The position numbers and the translations under genes are program-made. A stretch of 64,000 nt of DNA from Microbacterium hydrocarbonoxydans (GTDB lineage Bacteria > Actinomycetota > Actinomycetes > Actinomycetales > Microbacteriaceae): assembly GCF_000956475.1 (NCBI RefSeq), contig NZ_JYJB01000004.1, positions 150,799 to 214,798 of the forward strand, given 5' to 3'. Below are positions 18,950 through 26,962 of this stretch, piece by piece. The first letter of the stretch is position 1. Every line of letters starts with the position of its first letter. The notes below the pieces were generated by a model that ran no database searches, was not told where the DNA came from, and saw only the letters and a list, made by a program, of their open reading frames with translations.

Positions 18950-18971
18950 GAAGACGCAGATCTGTGTCTTC
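18950..18971. promoter_or_regulatory. Candidate operator: 22-bp near-perfect palindrome upstream of metF
   Basis: GAAGACGCAGA at 18950-18960 is mirrored by TCTGTGTCTTC at 18961-18971 with one mismatch in 11. It ends 35 bp before the metF ATG, a usual place for a repressor site near -10/+1. The regulator is unknown. The arms (AAGAC...GTCTT) recall the McbR site TAGAC-N6-GTCTA of corynebacteria, but here the spacing is N10, so it is not that site as described. Confidence 0.5.
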
Positions 18972-19006
18972 CGCGGTCCGTGCCCGCCCTGTCCCAGGAG
19001 TAGAAG

Positions 19007-19948
19007 ATGTCTTCCGAGACGCTGAACCCCCGAGTGCCGTTCTCCTTCGAGCTGTACCCGCCGCGCTCCGAGTCGAGCCAGGCCGCGCTGCACGAGACGG
19101 TGCGGCGGCTCGCGGCGGCAGGCCCCGACTTCATCTCGGTGACTTACGGCGCGGGCGGCTCGACGGGCGGACGCTCGCTCGAGGTGCTCCGCTTCATCCG
19201 CGAGCACACCGACGTCGAGCCGCTCGCGCACATCACCTGCGTGGGCAACACCTACGCGGGAGCGGCGGCACTCATCCGTGAGTTCCTCGATGCCGGCATC
19301 CTGAGCTTCCTCGCGCTGCGCGGCGACCCGCCCGCGGGCCACGACGAGCCGTTCCTCGGGGACCTGGAGAGCGCGGCCCAGCTCGTGCAGCTCATCGACC
19401 GGGTGCAGGCGGAGCGCTCTCCCTACGAGGAGGCCCCCGTTCCTGGTCTCCCCGGGGCTGCGACCGTCGGCGCCCGGCGCAAGGCGACCGTCGCCGTGGC
19501 CGCATTCCCGAACGGGCACCCGCGCTCGACGCACCGCTGGCAGGACATCGATGCCCTCCTGGCGAAGCAGGCTGCGGGCGCCTCGTCCGCCATCACGCAG
19601 CTCTTCTTCCACTCCGACGACTACCTGAGCTTCGTCGAGAAGGCACGCGCCGAGGGCGTGACGATCCCGATCCTCCCGGGCATCATGCCGATCGTGTCGC
19701 CGGTTCGCCTCGCACGCGTTCTCGAGCTCACGGGAGAGACGCTGCCGAGTGAGCTCTCCATCGCGCTGGACGTCGAACCCACGCCAGAGGGGCGCCACGA
19801 GATCGGCGTGGAGTGGGCAGCCCGGCTCGCGCGCGAGGTCGTCGCGGGCGGCGCACCCGGCATCCATCTGTACGCGTTCAACCAGCACCACACCGTGCTC
19901 ACAGTCCTGGAAGAGGCCGGCGTCCTGCCCGCAGCACGAATGCGCTGA
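19007..19948 (+). CDS. metF: Methylenetetrahydrofolate reductase
   Basis: 313-residue flavoenzyme that reduces 5,10-methylene-THF to 5-methyl-THF, the methyl donor used by MetE downstream. TIM-barrel signatures include PFSFELYPPRSE at the N-terminus, SVTYGAGGS (flavin/folate region), HITCVGN and LALRGDPP, plus FFHSDDYLSFVEKA and IMPIVSP. Length is normal. AGGAG lies 8 nt before the ATG. It is followed after 96 bp by metE in the same direction, so the pair makes the final steps of methionine synthesis. Confidence 0.95.
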   Translation: MSSETLNPRVPFSFELYPPRSESSQAALHETVRRLAAAGPDFISVTYGAGGSTGGRSLEVLRFIREHTDVEPLAHITCVGNTYAGAAALIREFLDAGILSFLALRGDPPAGHDEPFLGDLESAAQLVQLIDRVQAERSPYEEAPVPGLPGAATVGARRKATVAVAAFPNGHPRSTHRWQDIDALLAKQAAGASSAITQLFFHSDDYLSFVEKARAEGVTIPILPGIMPIVSPVRLARVLELTGETLPSELSIALDVEPTPEGRHEIGVEWAARLAREVVAGGAPGIHLYAFNQHHTVLTVLEEAGVLPAARMR

Positions 19949-20044
19949 CCTCGACCGGTCGACCCTCGCCGCACGCAGCCCGCGCTGCAGCAGTGTTCGT
20001 CGACGCCCGAAACCACCCGTACCACCGCTGAAAGGAATCTCCTC

Positions 20045-22357
20045 ATGTCCGATTTCCCCGTTGGCACCATCCTCGGATACCCCCGCATCGGCCGCCGCCG
20101 TGAGCTCAAGAAGGCCGTCGAGGCGTTCTGGGCCGGCCGCTCCGATCTCGCCGAGCTCGAGGCGACGGCCGCCGCGCTGCGCGCCGCCACTCGCGAGCGG
20201 CTCGCCGCTCTCGGCCTCGGCCAGGCGGACTCGGCCATCCCCGAATCGTTCTCGTTCTACGACCAGGTGCTCGATGCCGCCGTGACGGTCGGCGCGATCC
20301 CGGCGCGCTTCGAAGATCTCCGCTCCGCCGACGGCGCGATCGGGCTGCCCGCGTACTTCACCATCGCGCGCGGCGAAGGCGAGCGCGCACCGCTCGAGAT
20401 GACCAAGTGGTTCGACTCGAACTACCACTACCTCGTGCCCGAGATCGGACCGGAGACGAGTTTCTCGCTCTCCAGCGACCGCCTCGTGCGTGAGGTCGCA
20501 GAAGGCGTCGCCGCCGGCTTCGTGACGCGACCCGTGATCGTCGGACCGGTCACTCTGCTGGCATTGGCGAAGGCGTCGGATGCCGCGCCCGAGGGCTTCG
20601 ACCCGCTGTCGCGCCTCGATGAACTTCTGCCCGTCTACGTCGAACTGCTCGCGGCGCTCAAGGACGCGGGAGCCGAGTGGGTGCAGCTCGACGAGCCGGC
20701 GCTGGTGAGCGAGTCGCTTCCGGCCTCCACCGCTCAGCTGGCGGATGCCGCGGCGCGCGCACTCGCGGTGCTCGGCGGCGCTCCGGCGCGCCCCTCGATC
20801 CTCGTGGCGGCGCCGTACGCCGACCTCGGCGAGACCTTCGCCGTGCTCGCCGCGGCGCCCGTCGAGGCGATCGCGGTCGACCTCGTCCGCGGCGGCGTTC
20901 CCACGTCGGCGCCGGGGCTGGAGAACAAGACCCTCGTGGGCGGCGTGATTGACGGGCACAACATCTGGCGCGGGGATCTGGCGGCGGCCGCGGACCGCCT
21001 CGAGGCTCTCGGCCGGCTCGGCGCGGCATCCGTCTCGGCATCCACCTCGACCTCTCTGCTGCACGTGCCCCACGACGTCGACGACGAGACGAAGCTCGAT
21101 GCACGCCTGGTGTCGTGGCTGGCCTTCGCAGACCAGAAGGTCGCGCAGGTCGTGACGCTCGCCCGCGGGCTCTCCGAGGGACGCGACGCGATCGCGGGCG
21201 AGCTCGATGCGGCATCCGCAGCCCTGGCAGATCGTCTGTCCGCCCCCGGCGTGCGCGACGGCGCCGTCCGCGGTCGCGCACTCACAGAGGCGGACTTCTC
21301 CCGCCCGTCGTACGAGGAGCGCGAATCGGCGCAGGAGGCGCTCGGCCTGCCCGCCCTGCCGCTCACCACGATCGGCTCCTTTCCGCAGACCGGCGACATC
21401 CGGCAGGCGCGCGCCCGCTTCACCCGCGGGGAGATCCCCGCGGAGGATTACGAGGAGTTCCTGCGTCGCGAGGTGTCCAGCGTGGTCTCGCTGCAGGAGG
21501 ACCTCGGCCTGGACGTCCTCGTGCATGGCGAGCCCGAGCGCAACGACATGGTGCAGTACTTCGCCGAGAACCTCGATGGCTTCGACGTCACCGAGAACGG
21601 CTGGGTGCAGTCCTACGGCTCCCGCGCGACGCGTCCGTCGATCCTCTGGGGAGACGTCTCGCGTCCCGCACCGATCACGGTCGGATGGTCGAGCTTCGCG
21701 CAGTCGCTGACGACGAAGCACATGAAGGGGATGCTCACGGGCCCCGTGACGATCCTCGCGTGGTCCTTCGTGCGCGACGACCAGCCGCTCGGCGAGACCG
21801 CGAACCAGGTCGCGCTCGCGCTGCGTGACGAGATCGCCGATCTCGAGGCCGCCGGGATCGCGATCATCCAGGTGGACGAGCCTGCCCTGCGCGAGCTGCT
21901 GCCGCTGAAGAAGGCCGACCAGCCCGCATACCTGAAGTGGTCGGTGGACTCGTTCCGCCTCGCGACCGGTGGCGCCGCCGCGGGCACCCAGGTGCACACG
22001 CACCTGTGCTACTCGGAGTTCGGCGTCGTGATCGATGCGATCCGCGCGCTGGACGCCGACGTCACCTCGATCGAGGCGGCGCGCAGCCGCATGGAGGTCG
22101 TGGCTGATGTCGCCGAGGCCGGATTCGATCACGGCATCGGGCCGGGCGTCTACGACATCCACTCGCCTCGCGTGCCGAGCGTCGAAGAGGTCGAGACTCT
22201 GCTGCGCCGGGCCGTCGACGAGATCCCGCTGCGTCAGCTGTGGGTGAACCCGGACTGCGGTCTCAAGACGCGCGGCTACGACGAGACGGTCGCGTCGCTG
22301 CGCAACATCGTCGAGGCGACCAGGCGTGTGCGCGAGGACGTCTCGGTCACGGTGTGA
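20045..22357 (+). CDS. metE: Cobalamin-independent methionine synthase
   Basis: 770-residue enzyme that transfers the methyl group of 5-methyl-THF-polyglutamate to homocysteine to give methionine. Two related barrels are evident: the N-terminal half begins GTILGYPRIGRRRELKKA and the catalytic C-terminal half starts near LPLTTIGSFPQTGDIR. The zinc site is formed by His and Cys of VHTHLCYSEF and Cys of WVNPDCGLKTRGY. The ATG at 20045 follows AAAGGAA. No cobalamin or SAM riboswitch was recognised upstream. A strong terminator follows. Confidence 0.97.
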   Translation: MSDFPVGTILGYPRIGRRRELKKAVEAFWAGRSDLAELEATAAALRAATRERLAALGLGQADSAIPESFSFYDQVLDAAVTVGAIPARFEDLRSADGAIGLPAYFTIARGEGERAPLEMTKWFDSNYHYLVPEIGPETSFSLSSDRLVREVAEGVAAGFVTRPVIVGPVTLLALAKASDAAPEGFDPLSRLDELLPVYVELLAALKDAGAEWVQLDEPALVSESLPASTAQLADAAARALAVLGGAPARPSILVAAPYADLGETFAVLAAAPVEAIAVDLVRGGVPTSAPGLENKTLVGGVIDGHNIWRGDLAAAADRLEALGRLGAASVSASTSTSLLHVPHDVDDETKLDARLVSWLAFADQKVAQVVTLARGLSEGRDAIAGELDAASAALADRLSAPGVRDGAVRGRALTEADFSRPSYEERESAQEALGLPALPLTTIGSFPQTGDIRQARARFTRGEIPAEDYEEFLRREVSSVVSLQEDLGLDVLVHGEPERNDMVQYFAENLDGFDVTENGWVQSYGSRATRPSILWGDVSRPAPITVGWSSFAQSLTTKHMKGMLTGPVTILAWSFVRDDQPLGETANQVALALRDEIADLEAAGIAIIQVDEPALRELLPLKKADQPAYLKWSVDSFRLATGGAAAGTQVHTHLCYSEFGVVIDAIRALDADVTSIEAARSRMEVVADVAEAGFDHGIGPGVYDIHSPRVPSVEEVETLLRRAVDEIPLRQLWVNPDCGLKTRGYDETVASLRNIVEATRRVREDVSVTV

Positions 22358-22363
22358 CACACA

Positions 22364-22404
22364 GCAGAGGCCCCGCTCCGGTCCGAACGGAGCGGGGCCT
22401 CTGC
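22364..22404. terminator. Intrinsic terminator between metE and the monooxygenase gene
   Basis: Perfect 17-bp inverted repeat (22364-22380 with 22388-22404, core GAGGCCCCGCTCCG) with a 7-nt loop. It lies between two convergent genes, 6 bp from each stop, and can serve both; it has no long T run. Confidence 0.85.
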
Positions 22405-22409
22405 GGTCC

Positions 22410-24248
22410 TCAGGACCGGTGGTGCACGTCTTGCAGACGGTACACCGGGGTGTCCAGGCCGACGTGGCGCGCCTTCAGCTGCAGGGACAGGTACAGCGAG
22501 TAGTGCCGCGACTGATGCAGGTTGCCGCCGTGGAACCAGAGGTTCTGCTGCTGAGTCGGCTTCCACATGTTGCGCTGCTCGCCTTCCCAGGGTCCCGGGT
22601 CCTTCGTGGTGTCCGAGCCGAGTCCCCAGCACTTGCCCACCCGGTCTGCGACCTCGTCGCTGATCAGGTCGGCGACCCAGCCGTTCATCGAGCCGTAGCC
22701 GGTGGCGTAGACCACGAGATCTGCGGGCAGGATCGTCCCGTCCTTCAGGACGACGGCATCCTCGGTCAGATGGTCGACGTCGCCCTTGGCCAGCTTGACC
22801 TCGCCGTCGGCCACGAGCTCGGCTGCACCGACATCGATGTAGTAACCGGATCCGCGACGCAGGTACTTCAGGAACAGGCCGGAGCCGTCGTCTCCCCAGT
22901 CGAGGTCGAACCCGGCGGCGGTCAGACGATCGTAGAACTCCTTGTCGCGCTCCTTCATCTGCTCGTAGAGGGGGATCTGGAACTCGTGCATGATCCGGTA
23001 GGGGAGCGAGGCGAAGATCAGGTCGGCCTTCTCGGTCGTGACACCGGCGGCGATCGCGCGCTCCGAATACAGATCGCCGAGACCGATGTCCATGAGCGTG
23101 TCGCTCTTGACGATGTGCGTCGAGGAGCGCTGCACCATCGTGACATCGGCGCCGTTCTCCCACAGCGCGCCGCAGATGTCGAATGCGGAGTTGTTGCTGC
23201 CGATCACGACCACGCGCTTGCCGGCGTACGCGTCGGGACCGGGATGCTGAGAGGAGTGCTGCTGCTCGCCGCGGAAGACGTCCTGTCCGGAAAACTCGGG
23301 CACATTCGGCTTCCCTGACATACCGGTCGCGAACACGAGCTGCGTGGGCTGGAGGGTGAGCGGCTTGCCCTCACGCTCGACCTGCACGCTCCACGTGCCC
23401 GAAGCGTCGTCGAAGGAGGCGCTCGTGGCGACCGTGTTCGACCAGTACGGGACCTCCATGACCTTCACATAGGACTCGAGCCAGTCGCCCACCTTGTCCT
23501 TGGGCGCGAAGACCGGCCAGTTCTCGGGGAACTTGATGTACGGCAGATGGTCGTACCAGACAGGGTCGTGCAGGCACAGCGACTTGTAACGGCTTCGCCA
23601 CTGATCGCCGGGACGCGGATGCTTGTCGATGACGAGTGCCGGCACGCCGAGCTGTCTCAGCCGTGCTCCGAGTGCGATGCCGCCCTGCCCTCCGCCGATC
23701 ACGAGAACGTAGGGCTGGGTGTCGACTCCGAGGGACTGCTCTTCCGCCCGTCGCTTCTCGAGCCAGGTGACGCGGTCACGGCGGGCGCCGTGCTCGGCCC
23801 CCTTCGGACGCCGCTCGCGCAGGGGCTCCTCGTGCCCGGTGAGCTCGTAGAGCGTGGTGAGCAGCGTCCAGGCCTTCGGGCCGTTCTCGTCGATCAGGCG
23901 GAGGAGGCCTCTGCCGCGTCCTGCAGCCGTCTCGAACTCGAACCAGGCCGTCGTGACGCCGTCGGATGACTCGGCCGGCTCGGTCAGGCGGAATCCGTGC
24001 GGTGCCGTCCCGTCGAGGGTCGCCGAGAGGAGATCGGCGACTCCGTGCGGATTCTCGACCGTCGTGATGTTCCAGGACAACGCGATCAGGTCGCGCCAGA
24101 AGCTCGTCGCCGCGAACAGGCCAGAAGCGCGCCCGATGTCACGGGCGGCGAGTGCGTCTTCGAACTCGGAGAACCACGCGGTCGCGAGGTCTGTGGGCTG
24201 GGTGGGTGCGGCCGGCATCGTCGCGGGCCGCTCATCGGTGTCGATCAT
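22410..24248 (-). CDS. NTF2-like domain fused to flavin-containing monooxygenase
   Basis: 612-residue protein. Residues 15-150 look like an NTF2/SnoaL-type cone domain (FEDALAARDIGRASGLFAATSFWRDLIALSWNITTV). From about 160 an FMO/NAD(P)-binding oxidoreductase follows, with a first dinucleotide motif VIGGGQGGIALG, a second motif VIGSNNSAFDI and the late ATGYGSMNG block. Such enzymes insert oxygen into nucleophiles or ketones using FAD and NADPH. ATG 24248 gives the tidiest N-terminus; a GTG at 24293 is possible. It is divergent from a GAF-domain regulator that probably controls it. Substrate unknown. Confidence 0.85.
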   Translation of the reverse strand: MIDTDERPATMPAAPTQPTDLATAWFSEFEDALAARDIGRASGLFAATSFWRDLIALSWNITTVENPHGVADLLSATLDGTAPHGFRLTEPAESSDGVTTAWFEFETAAGRGRGLLRLIDENGPKAWTLLTTLYELTGHEEPLRERRPKGAEHGARRDRVTWLEKRRAEEQSLGVDTQPYVLVIGGGQGGIALGARLRQLGVPALVIDKHPRPGDQWRSRYKSLCLHDPVWYDHLPYIKFPENWPVFAPKDKVGDWLESYVKVMEVPYWSNTVATSASFDDASGTWSVQVEREGKPLTLQPTQLVFATGMSGKPNVPEFSGQDVFRGEQQHSSQHPGPDAYAGKRVVVIGSNNSAFDICGALWENGADVTMVQRSSTHIVKSDTLMDIGLGDLYSERAIAAGVTTEKADLIFASLPYRIMHEFQIPLYEQMKERDKEFYDRLTAAGFDLDWGDDGSGLFLKYLRRGSGYYIDVGAAELVADGEVKLAKGDVDHLTEDAVVLKDGTILPADLVVYATGYGSMNGWVADLISDEVADRVGKCWGLGSDTTKDPGPWEGEQRNMWKPTQQQNLWFHGGNLHQSRHYSLYLSLQLKARHVGLDTPVYRLQDVHHRS

Positions 24249-24286
24249 GAACTCATGAGACGCCGGATGGGTGTCTCGGGGTAAGA

Positions 24287-24304
24287 GTTGCACGGTGTTG
24301 CAAC
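24287..24304. promoter_or_regulatory. Candidate operator GTTGCA-N6-TGCAAC between monooxygenase and GAF regulator
   Basis: A perfect 6-bp inverted repeat with 6-bp spacer lies 39 bp upstream of the monooxygenase start and just upstream of the regulator's TAGACT -10 box (24316-24321). It is the obvious binding site for a dimeric regulator acting on both divergent genes. Confidence 0.5.
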
Positions 24305-24328
24305 GGACGGATGGCTAGACTCCCCGCC

Positions 24329-25504
24329 ATGGCATCGTCGCCGGATCTCGCTGGGCTCGCCCGCAACCTCGTGCGGGTGCATGACGCCGTGCTCTCCGGG
24401 GCGCAGCCGCCGCAGCCGCCGCGCCGCGTCGTGGAGAGATCGTGGCACCGCACGCTGAGCCTGGGAGTCGATCCCGAGGCACGCAGCCGGCACGAGCCGC
24501 TGTCGGCGGCCGAGATCGAAGCACGACGCCGGCGCTCGCGGCTCGCTCTGGTCATCGACGAGCTCCGCGCGCCGCTGCTCGCGGCGGCGGACGCGTCGTC
24601 ATACCTCGTCGTGGTGACGGATGCCGAGGGCACCGTGCTCTGGCGCGACGGTGCGCATCGGGTGAAGAGCCACGCGGATGCGCTGGGATTCGTGGAAGGC
24701 GCGTTGTGGACCGAGGGTGCGGTGGGGACGAACGCGATCGGCACCGCGCTCGTCGAAGGGGCGCCGGTGCAGCTCTTCTCCGCCGAGCACTTCGAGAGGG
24801 CGCAGGCGCCGTGGTACTGCACAGCGGAGCCGATCCACGATCCGATCGACGGCTCGCTGCTCGGAGTCGTCGATGTCAGCGGACCGGCGCTGACACTGCA
24901 TCCGGCGATCCGAGCGCTCGTGTCGGCATCCGTGCAACTGGCCACGGCCCGCCTGTGGAGGAATCATGGCGAGGGGCTCGAGCGTCTTCGCCGCGCTGCG
25001 GAACCGCTGCTGGCCGGTGTCAACGGCCCGCTTCTCGTCGTCGACGATCACGGGTGGGTCGCCGCCCAGCGCGGGCTCTCGGCGCGCGATCGTGTGGAGG
25101 CTCCTCAGGCCGATCGCGCCGTCGCCGTGCCGGAACTCGGCTTATGCCTGCCGGAGCGCCTGGGCAGCGGATGGCTGATCCGTCCGACGCCAGGGCGGGT
25201 GGTGTTCACCTCCGTGCTCGATCTCGTCGCCACACCGGCCATGCTGGAGGTGCAGGCCGGAGACTCCTCGTGGCGGATGTCCCTCAGCCCTCGCCATGCG
25301 CAGCTCCTCGCCGCGCTCTCGCAGGCCGGGCCTGCGGGAACCTCCGCCGGAGAACTCAGCCGGCAGCTGTTCGGCGACGCGGATCATCAGGTGACGGTTC
25401 GCGCCGAGTTCTCACGGCTGCGTCGCGCGGTCGGCGCGCTCGTCGCAGGCAACCCGTATCGTGTCGTCGACGGCGTGCAACTCGTCGTGCACCGAGCGGG
25501 GTGA
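24329..25504 (+). CDS. GAF domain transcriptional regulator (AcoR-like N-terminus)
   Basis: 391-residue putative regulator. Residues 60-230 form a GAF-type sensor resembling the N-terminal half of AcoR/DhaR activators (WTEGAVGTNAIGTAL, VQLFSAEHFERAQAPWYCTAEPIHDP, GSLLGVVDVSGP). The AAA+ ATPase expected in sigma-54 activators is missing. The C-terminal 90 residues carry a winged-helix-like segment instead (MSLSPRHAQLLAALSQAGPAGTSAGELSRQLF...RAEFSRLRRAVG). ATG 24329 lies 7 nt after TAGACT, a leaderless layout; ATG 24311 is an alternative. Likely controls the divergent monooxygenase. Confidence 0.8.
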   Translation: MASSPDLAGLARNLVRVHDAVLSGAQPPQPPRRVVERSWHRTLSLGVDPEARSRHEPLSAAEIEARRRRSRLALVIDELRAPLLAAADASSYLVVVTDAEGTVLWRDGAHRVKSHADALGFVEGALWTEGAVGTNAIGTALVEGAPVQLFSAEHFERAQAPWYCTAEPIHDPIDGSLLGVVDVSGPALTLHPAIRALVSASVQLATARLWRNHGEGLERLRRAAEPLLAGVNGPLLVVDDHGWVAAQRGLSARDRVEAPQADRAVAVPELGLCLPERLGSGWLIRPTPGRVVFTSVLDLVATPAMLEVQAGDSSWRMSLSPRHAQLLAALSQAGPAGTSAGELSRQLFGDADHQVTVRAEFSRLRRAVGALVAGNPYRVVDGVQLVVHRAG

Positions 25505-25511
25505 CCGCGAC

Positions 25512-26198
25512 TCAGACTGCGCGGAGCACGGCCACGACCTTGCCGAGCACCGTGGCCTCGTCGCCGAGGATCGGCTCGAAGGCAGAGTTGCGGGGGAGCA
25601 GCCAGGTGTGCCCGTCTCGCCGCCGAAGCACTTTCACCGTCGCCTCGCCGTCGAGCATCGCCGCGACGATCTCGCCGTTCTCGGCGGTGTGCTGGGTGCG
25701 CACCACGACCCAGTCGCCGTCGCAGATCGCGGCGTCGATCATCGACTCGCCCGACACCTTGAGCATGAACAGGTCGCCCTTGCCCACGAGCTGGCGCGGC
25801 AGCGGGAAGATCTCCTCCACCTGCTGATCGGCGGTGATCGGCACCCCGGCCGCGATGCGGCCGACGAGCGGCACCAGCGCCGCATCGCCCACGGGCGTCG
25901 CGACATCAGCGGGGTTCTCGCCGCTCGATCCCGGGAGGTCGATCAGGACCTCCATCGCGCGGGTCTTGCCGGGGTCGCGGCGGAGGTAACCGCTCAGCTC
26001 GAGCTGGCCGAGCTGGTGCGTGACGCTGGAGAGCGACTTCAGACCCACCGCATCGCCGATCTCTCGCATGCTGGGCGGATATCCGTGACGGCTGATCGAG
26101 CTCTGGATGACCTCGAGGATCGCCATCTGCTTCGGGCTCAGGCTCTTGCGGCGGCGGGTTCGCGGCGCCTCGGGTTCGGGGGCGGAGTTGTCGCTCAT
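25512..26198 (-). CDS. lexA: SOS repressor LexA
   Basis: 228-residue repressor of the DNA-damage response. The N-terminal winged helix ([43 protein letters not shown]) binds SOS boxes. The C-terminal S24 protease domain self-cleaves at Ala117-Gly118 (GRIAAGVP) with Ser152 (VSGESM) and Lys189 (EATVKVL) when RecA is active. AAGGAGC precedes the ATG at 26198. It is divergent from the LysM gene, as lexA is from Rv2719c in mycobacteria. Its 3' end nearly meets the convergent GAF regulator gene. Confidence 0.97.
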   Translation of the reverse strand: MSDNSAPEPEAPRTRRRKSLSPKQMAILEVIQSSISRHGYPPSMREIGDAVGLKSLSSVTHQLGQLELSGYLRRDPGKTRAMEVLIDLPGSSGENPADVATPVGDAALVPLVGRIAAGVPITADQQVEEIFPLPRQLVGKGDLFMLKVSGESMIDAAICDGDWVVVRTQHTAENGEIVAAMLDGEATVKVLRRRDGHTWLLPRNSAFEPILGDEATVLGKVVAVLRAV

Positions 26199-26329
26199 CG
26201 TGCTCCTTAGATGCGTGATTCCGGGGCCGCAGTTCGAATGTCGGTGGTCCGTGATGTGGTGTCCGTATCGAAACCGTATCCGAGAAACGCGCCGATCTGG
26301 AAGATCTGTTCGAGCGTGTCGGCAGATTC

Positions 26330-26345
26330 TCGAATCCGTTTTCGA
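26330..26345. promoter_or_regulatory. Candidate SOS (LexA) box
   Basis: TCGAATCCGTTTTCGA matches the actinobacterial consensus TCGAAC-N4-GTTCGA at 10 of 12 specified positions and is a perfect TCGAA-N6-TTCGA inverted repeat. It lies between lexA and the LysM gene and could control either. Confidence 0.6.
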
Positions 26346-26352
26346 AGAACGC

Positions 26353-26382
26353 TTGACAGATGTTCGAATTCGAAGATACATT
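26353..26382 (+). promoter_or_regulatory. LysM-gene promoter with overlapping palindrome
   Basis: TTGACA (26353-26358), an 18-bp spacer and TACATT (26377-26382) make a good sigma-70-type promoter. Its spacer holds the perfect palindrome TTCGAATTCGAA (26363-26374), which together with the upstream TCGAA-N6-TTCGA box would let LexA block polymerase. A transcript would start near 26389. Confidence 0.65.
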
Positions 26383-26388
26383 CGGAAC

Positions 26389-26472
26389 GTAGCTTCGCAT
26401 CCACGGCTCCCGGCCGAGCCGTGCATGCGAACGCTACGCCAACTTCCCCTCTGGGGGCTTCCCTACGGAAGC
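26389..26472 (+). promoter_or_regulatory. Highly folded 5' leader of the LysM gene
   Basis: Three consecutive inverted repeats fill the predicted untranslated leader: a long hairpin 26389-26437 (about 20 bp, one bulge and one mismatch, loop near CCGGCC), CCCC-TCT-GGGG at 26446-26456, and GCTTCC-CTAC-GGAAGC at 26457-26472 just before the GAAGGAGC ribosome site. It matches no riboswitch class I know. Confidence 0.55.
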
Positions 26473-26490
26473 GACGAGAAGGAGCATGAC

Positions 26491-26853
26491 ATGAGCACCA
26501 TCGCCTTCGGCACCGCGGCAGTTCTTCCCGAGCGTCCTGCGACGCGACTGCGGGTGACCGCGCGGGGGCGACGGGTGCTCCTGGTTCTCGCGTCGGTTCC
26601 GCTCGCAGCCGGCATCGCGTTCGGCGTCCTCAGCGGCGGCAGCGCTCTCGCCTCGAACGAGGCGTCGTCGACAGCGACGTTCGAGACCATCACCGTCGTG
26701 CCCGGCGATTCGCTCTGGTCCATCGCCTCGAAGGTGGCGCCGAACGAAGATCCTCGCGTGGTCATCGACGAGATCAGCGATCTCAACATGCTCGCGGGAT
26801 CGACGCTGCAGGTCGGCGATGAGCTGGCGATCCCCGCACAGTACTCGAACTGA
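26491..26853 (+). CDS. LysM protein, predicted SOS-induced cell division suppressor (ChiZ/DivS/YneA type)
   Basis: 120-residue membrane-anchored protein: short cytoplasmic N-terminus with a basic patch (RLRVTARGRRV), one transmembrane helix (LLVLASVPLAAGIAFGVLSGGSALA, about residues 32-56), then an extracellular LysM domain (ITVVPGDSLWSIASKVAPNEDPRVVIDEISDLNM...LQVGDELAIP) that binds peptidoglycan. Size, order of domains and position opposite lexA match mycobacterial Rv2719c/ChiZ, corynebacterial DivS and Bacillus YneA, which delay division during DNA damage. ATG 26491 follows GAAGGAGC. The division role is inferred from position and family, not shown by sequence alone. Confidence 0.85.
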   Translation: MSTIAFGTAAVLPERPATRLRVTARGRRVLLVLASVPLAAGIAFGVLSGGSALASNEASSTATFETITVVPGDSLWSIASKVAPNEDPRVVIDEISDLNMLAGSTLQVGDELAIPAQYSN

Positions 26854-26905
26854 GCCTCCGACGGGCTCAAGCGCCCAAGGCCTCCGACGGGCTCAGGCAC
26901 CCAAG
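26854..26905 (+). repeat. 26-bp tandem repeat, two copies
   Basis: Two adjacent 26-bp copies (26854-26879 and 26880-26905, starting GCCTCCGACGGGCTCA and ending CCCAAG) differ at two positions. They lie just after the LysM stop codon. The CGACGGGCTCAGG core looks like a dispersed intergenic repeat of Microbacteriaceae. Confidence 0.8.
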
Positions 26906-26962
26906 GGGTGAGTTGTGTCACGTGGGTCGGGTGCGGGGGCATCGCGTTCTAGCATGGGAAGG

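Noticed and set aside
18840..19006. SAM or cobalamin riboswitch before metF/metE
   Set aside because: None of the conserved blocks of these riboswitches is present; only palindromes are seen.
18686..22360. Very long open frame (about 1200 codons) on the minus strand opposite metF and metE
   Set aside because: It is antisense to two well-conserved genes, has low-complexity Arg/His/Asp-rich sequence and no family resemblance; a GC-skew shadow.
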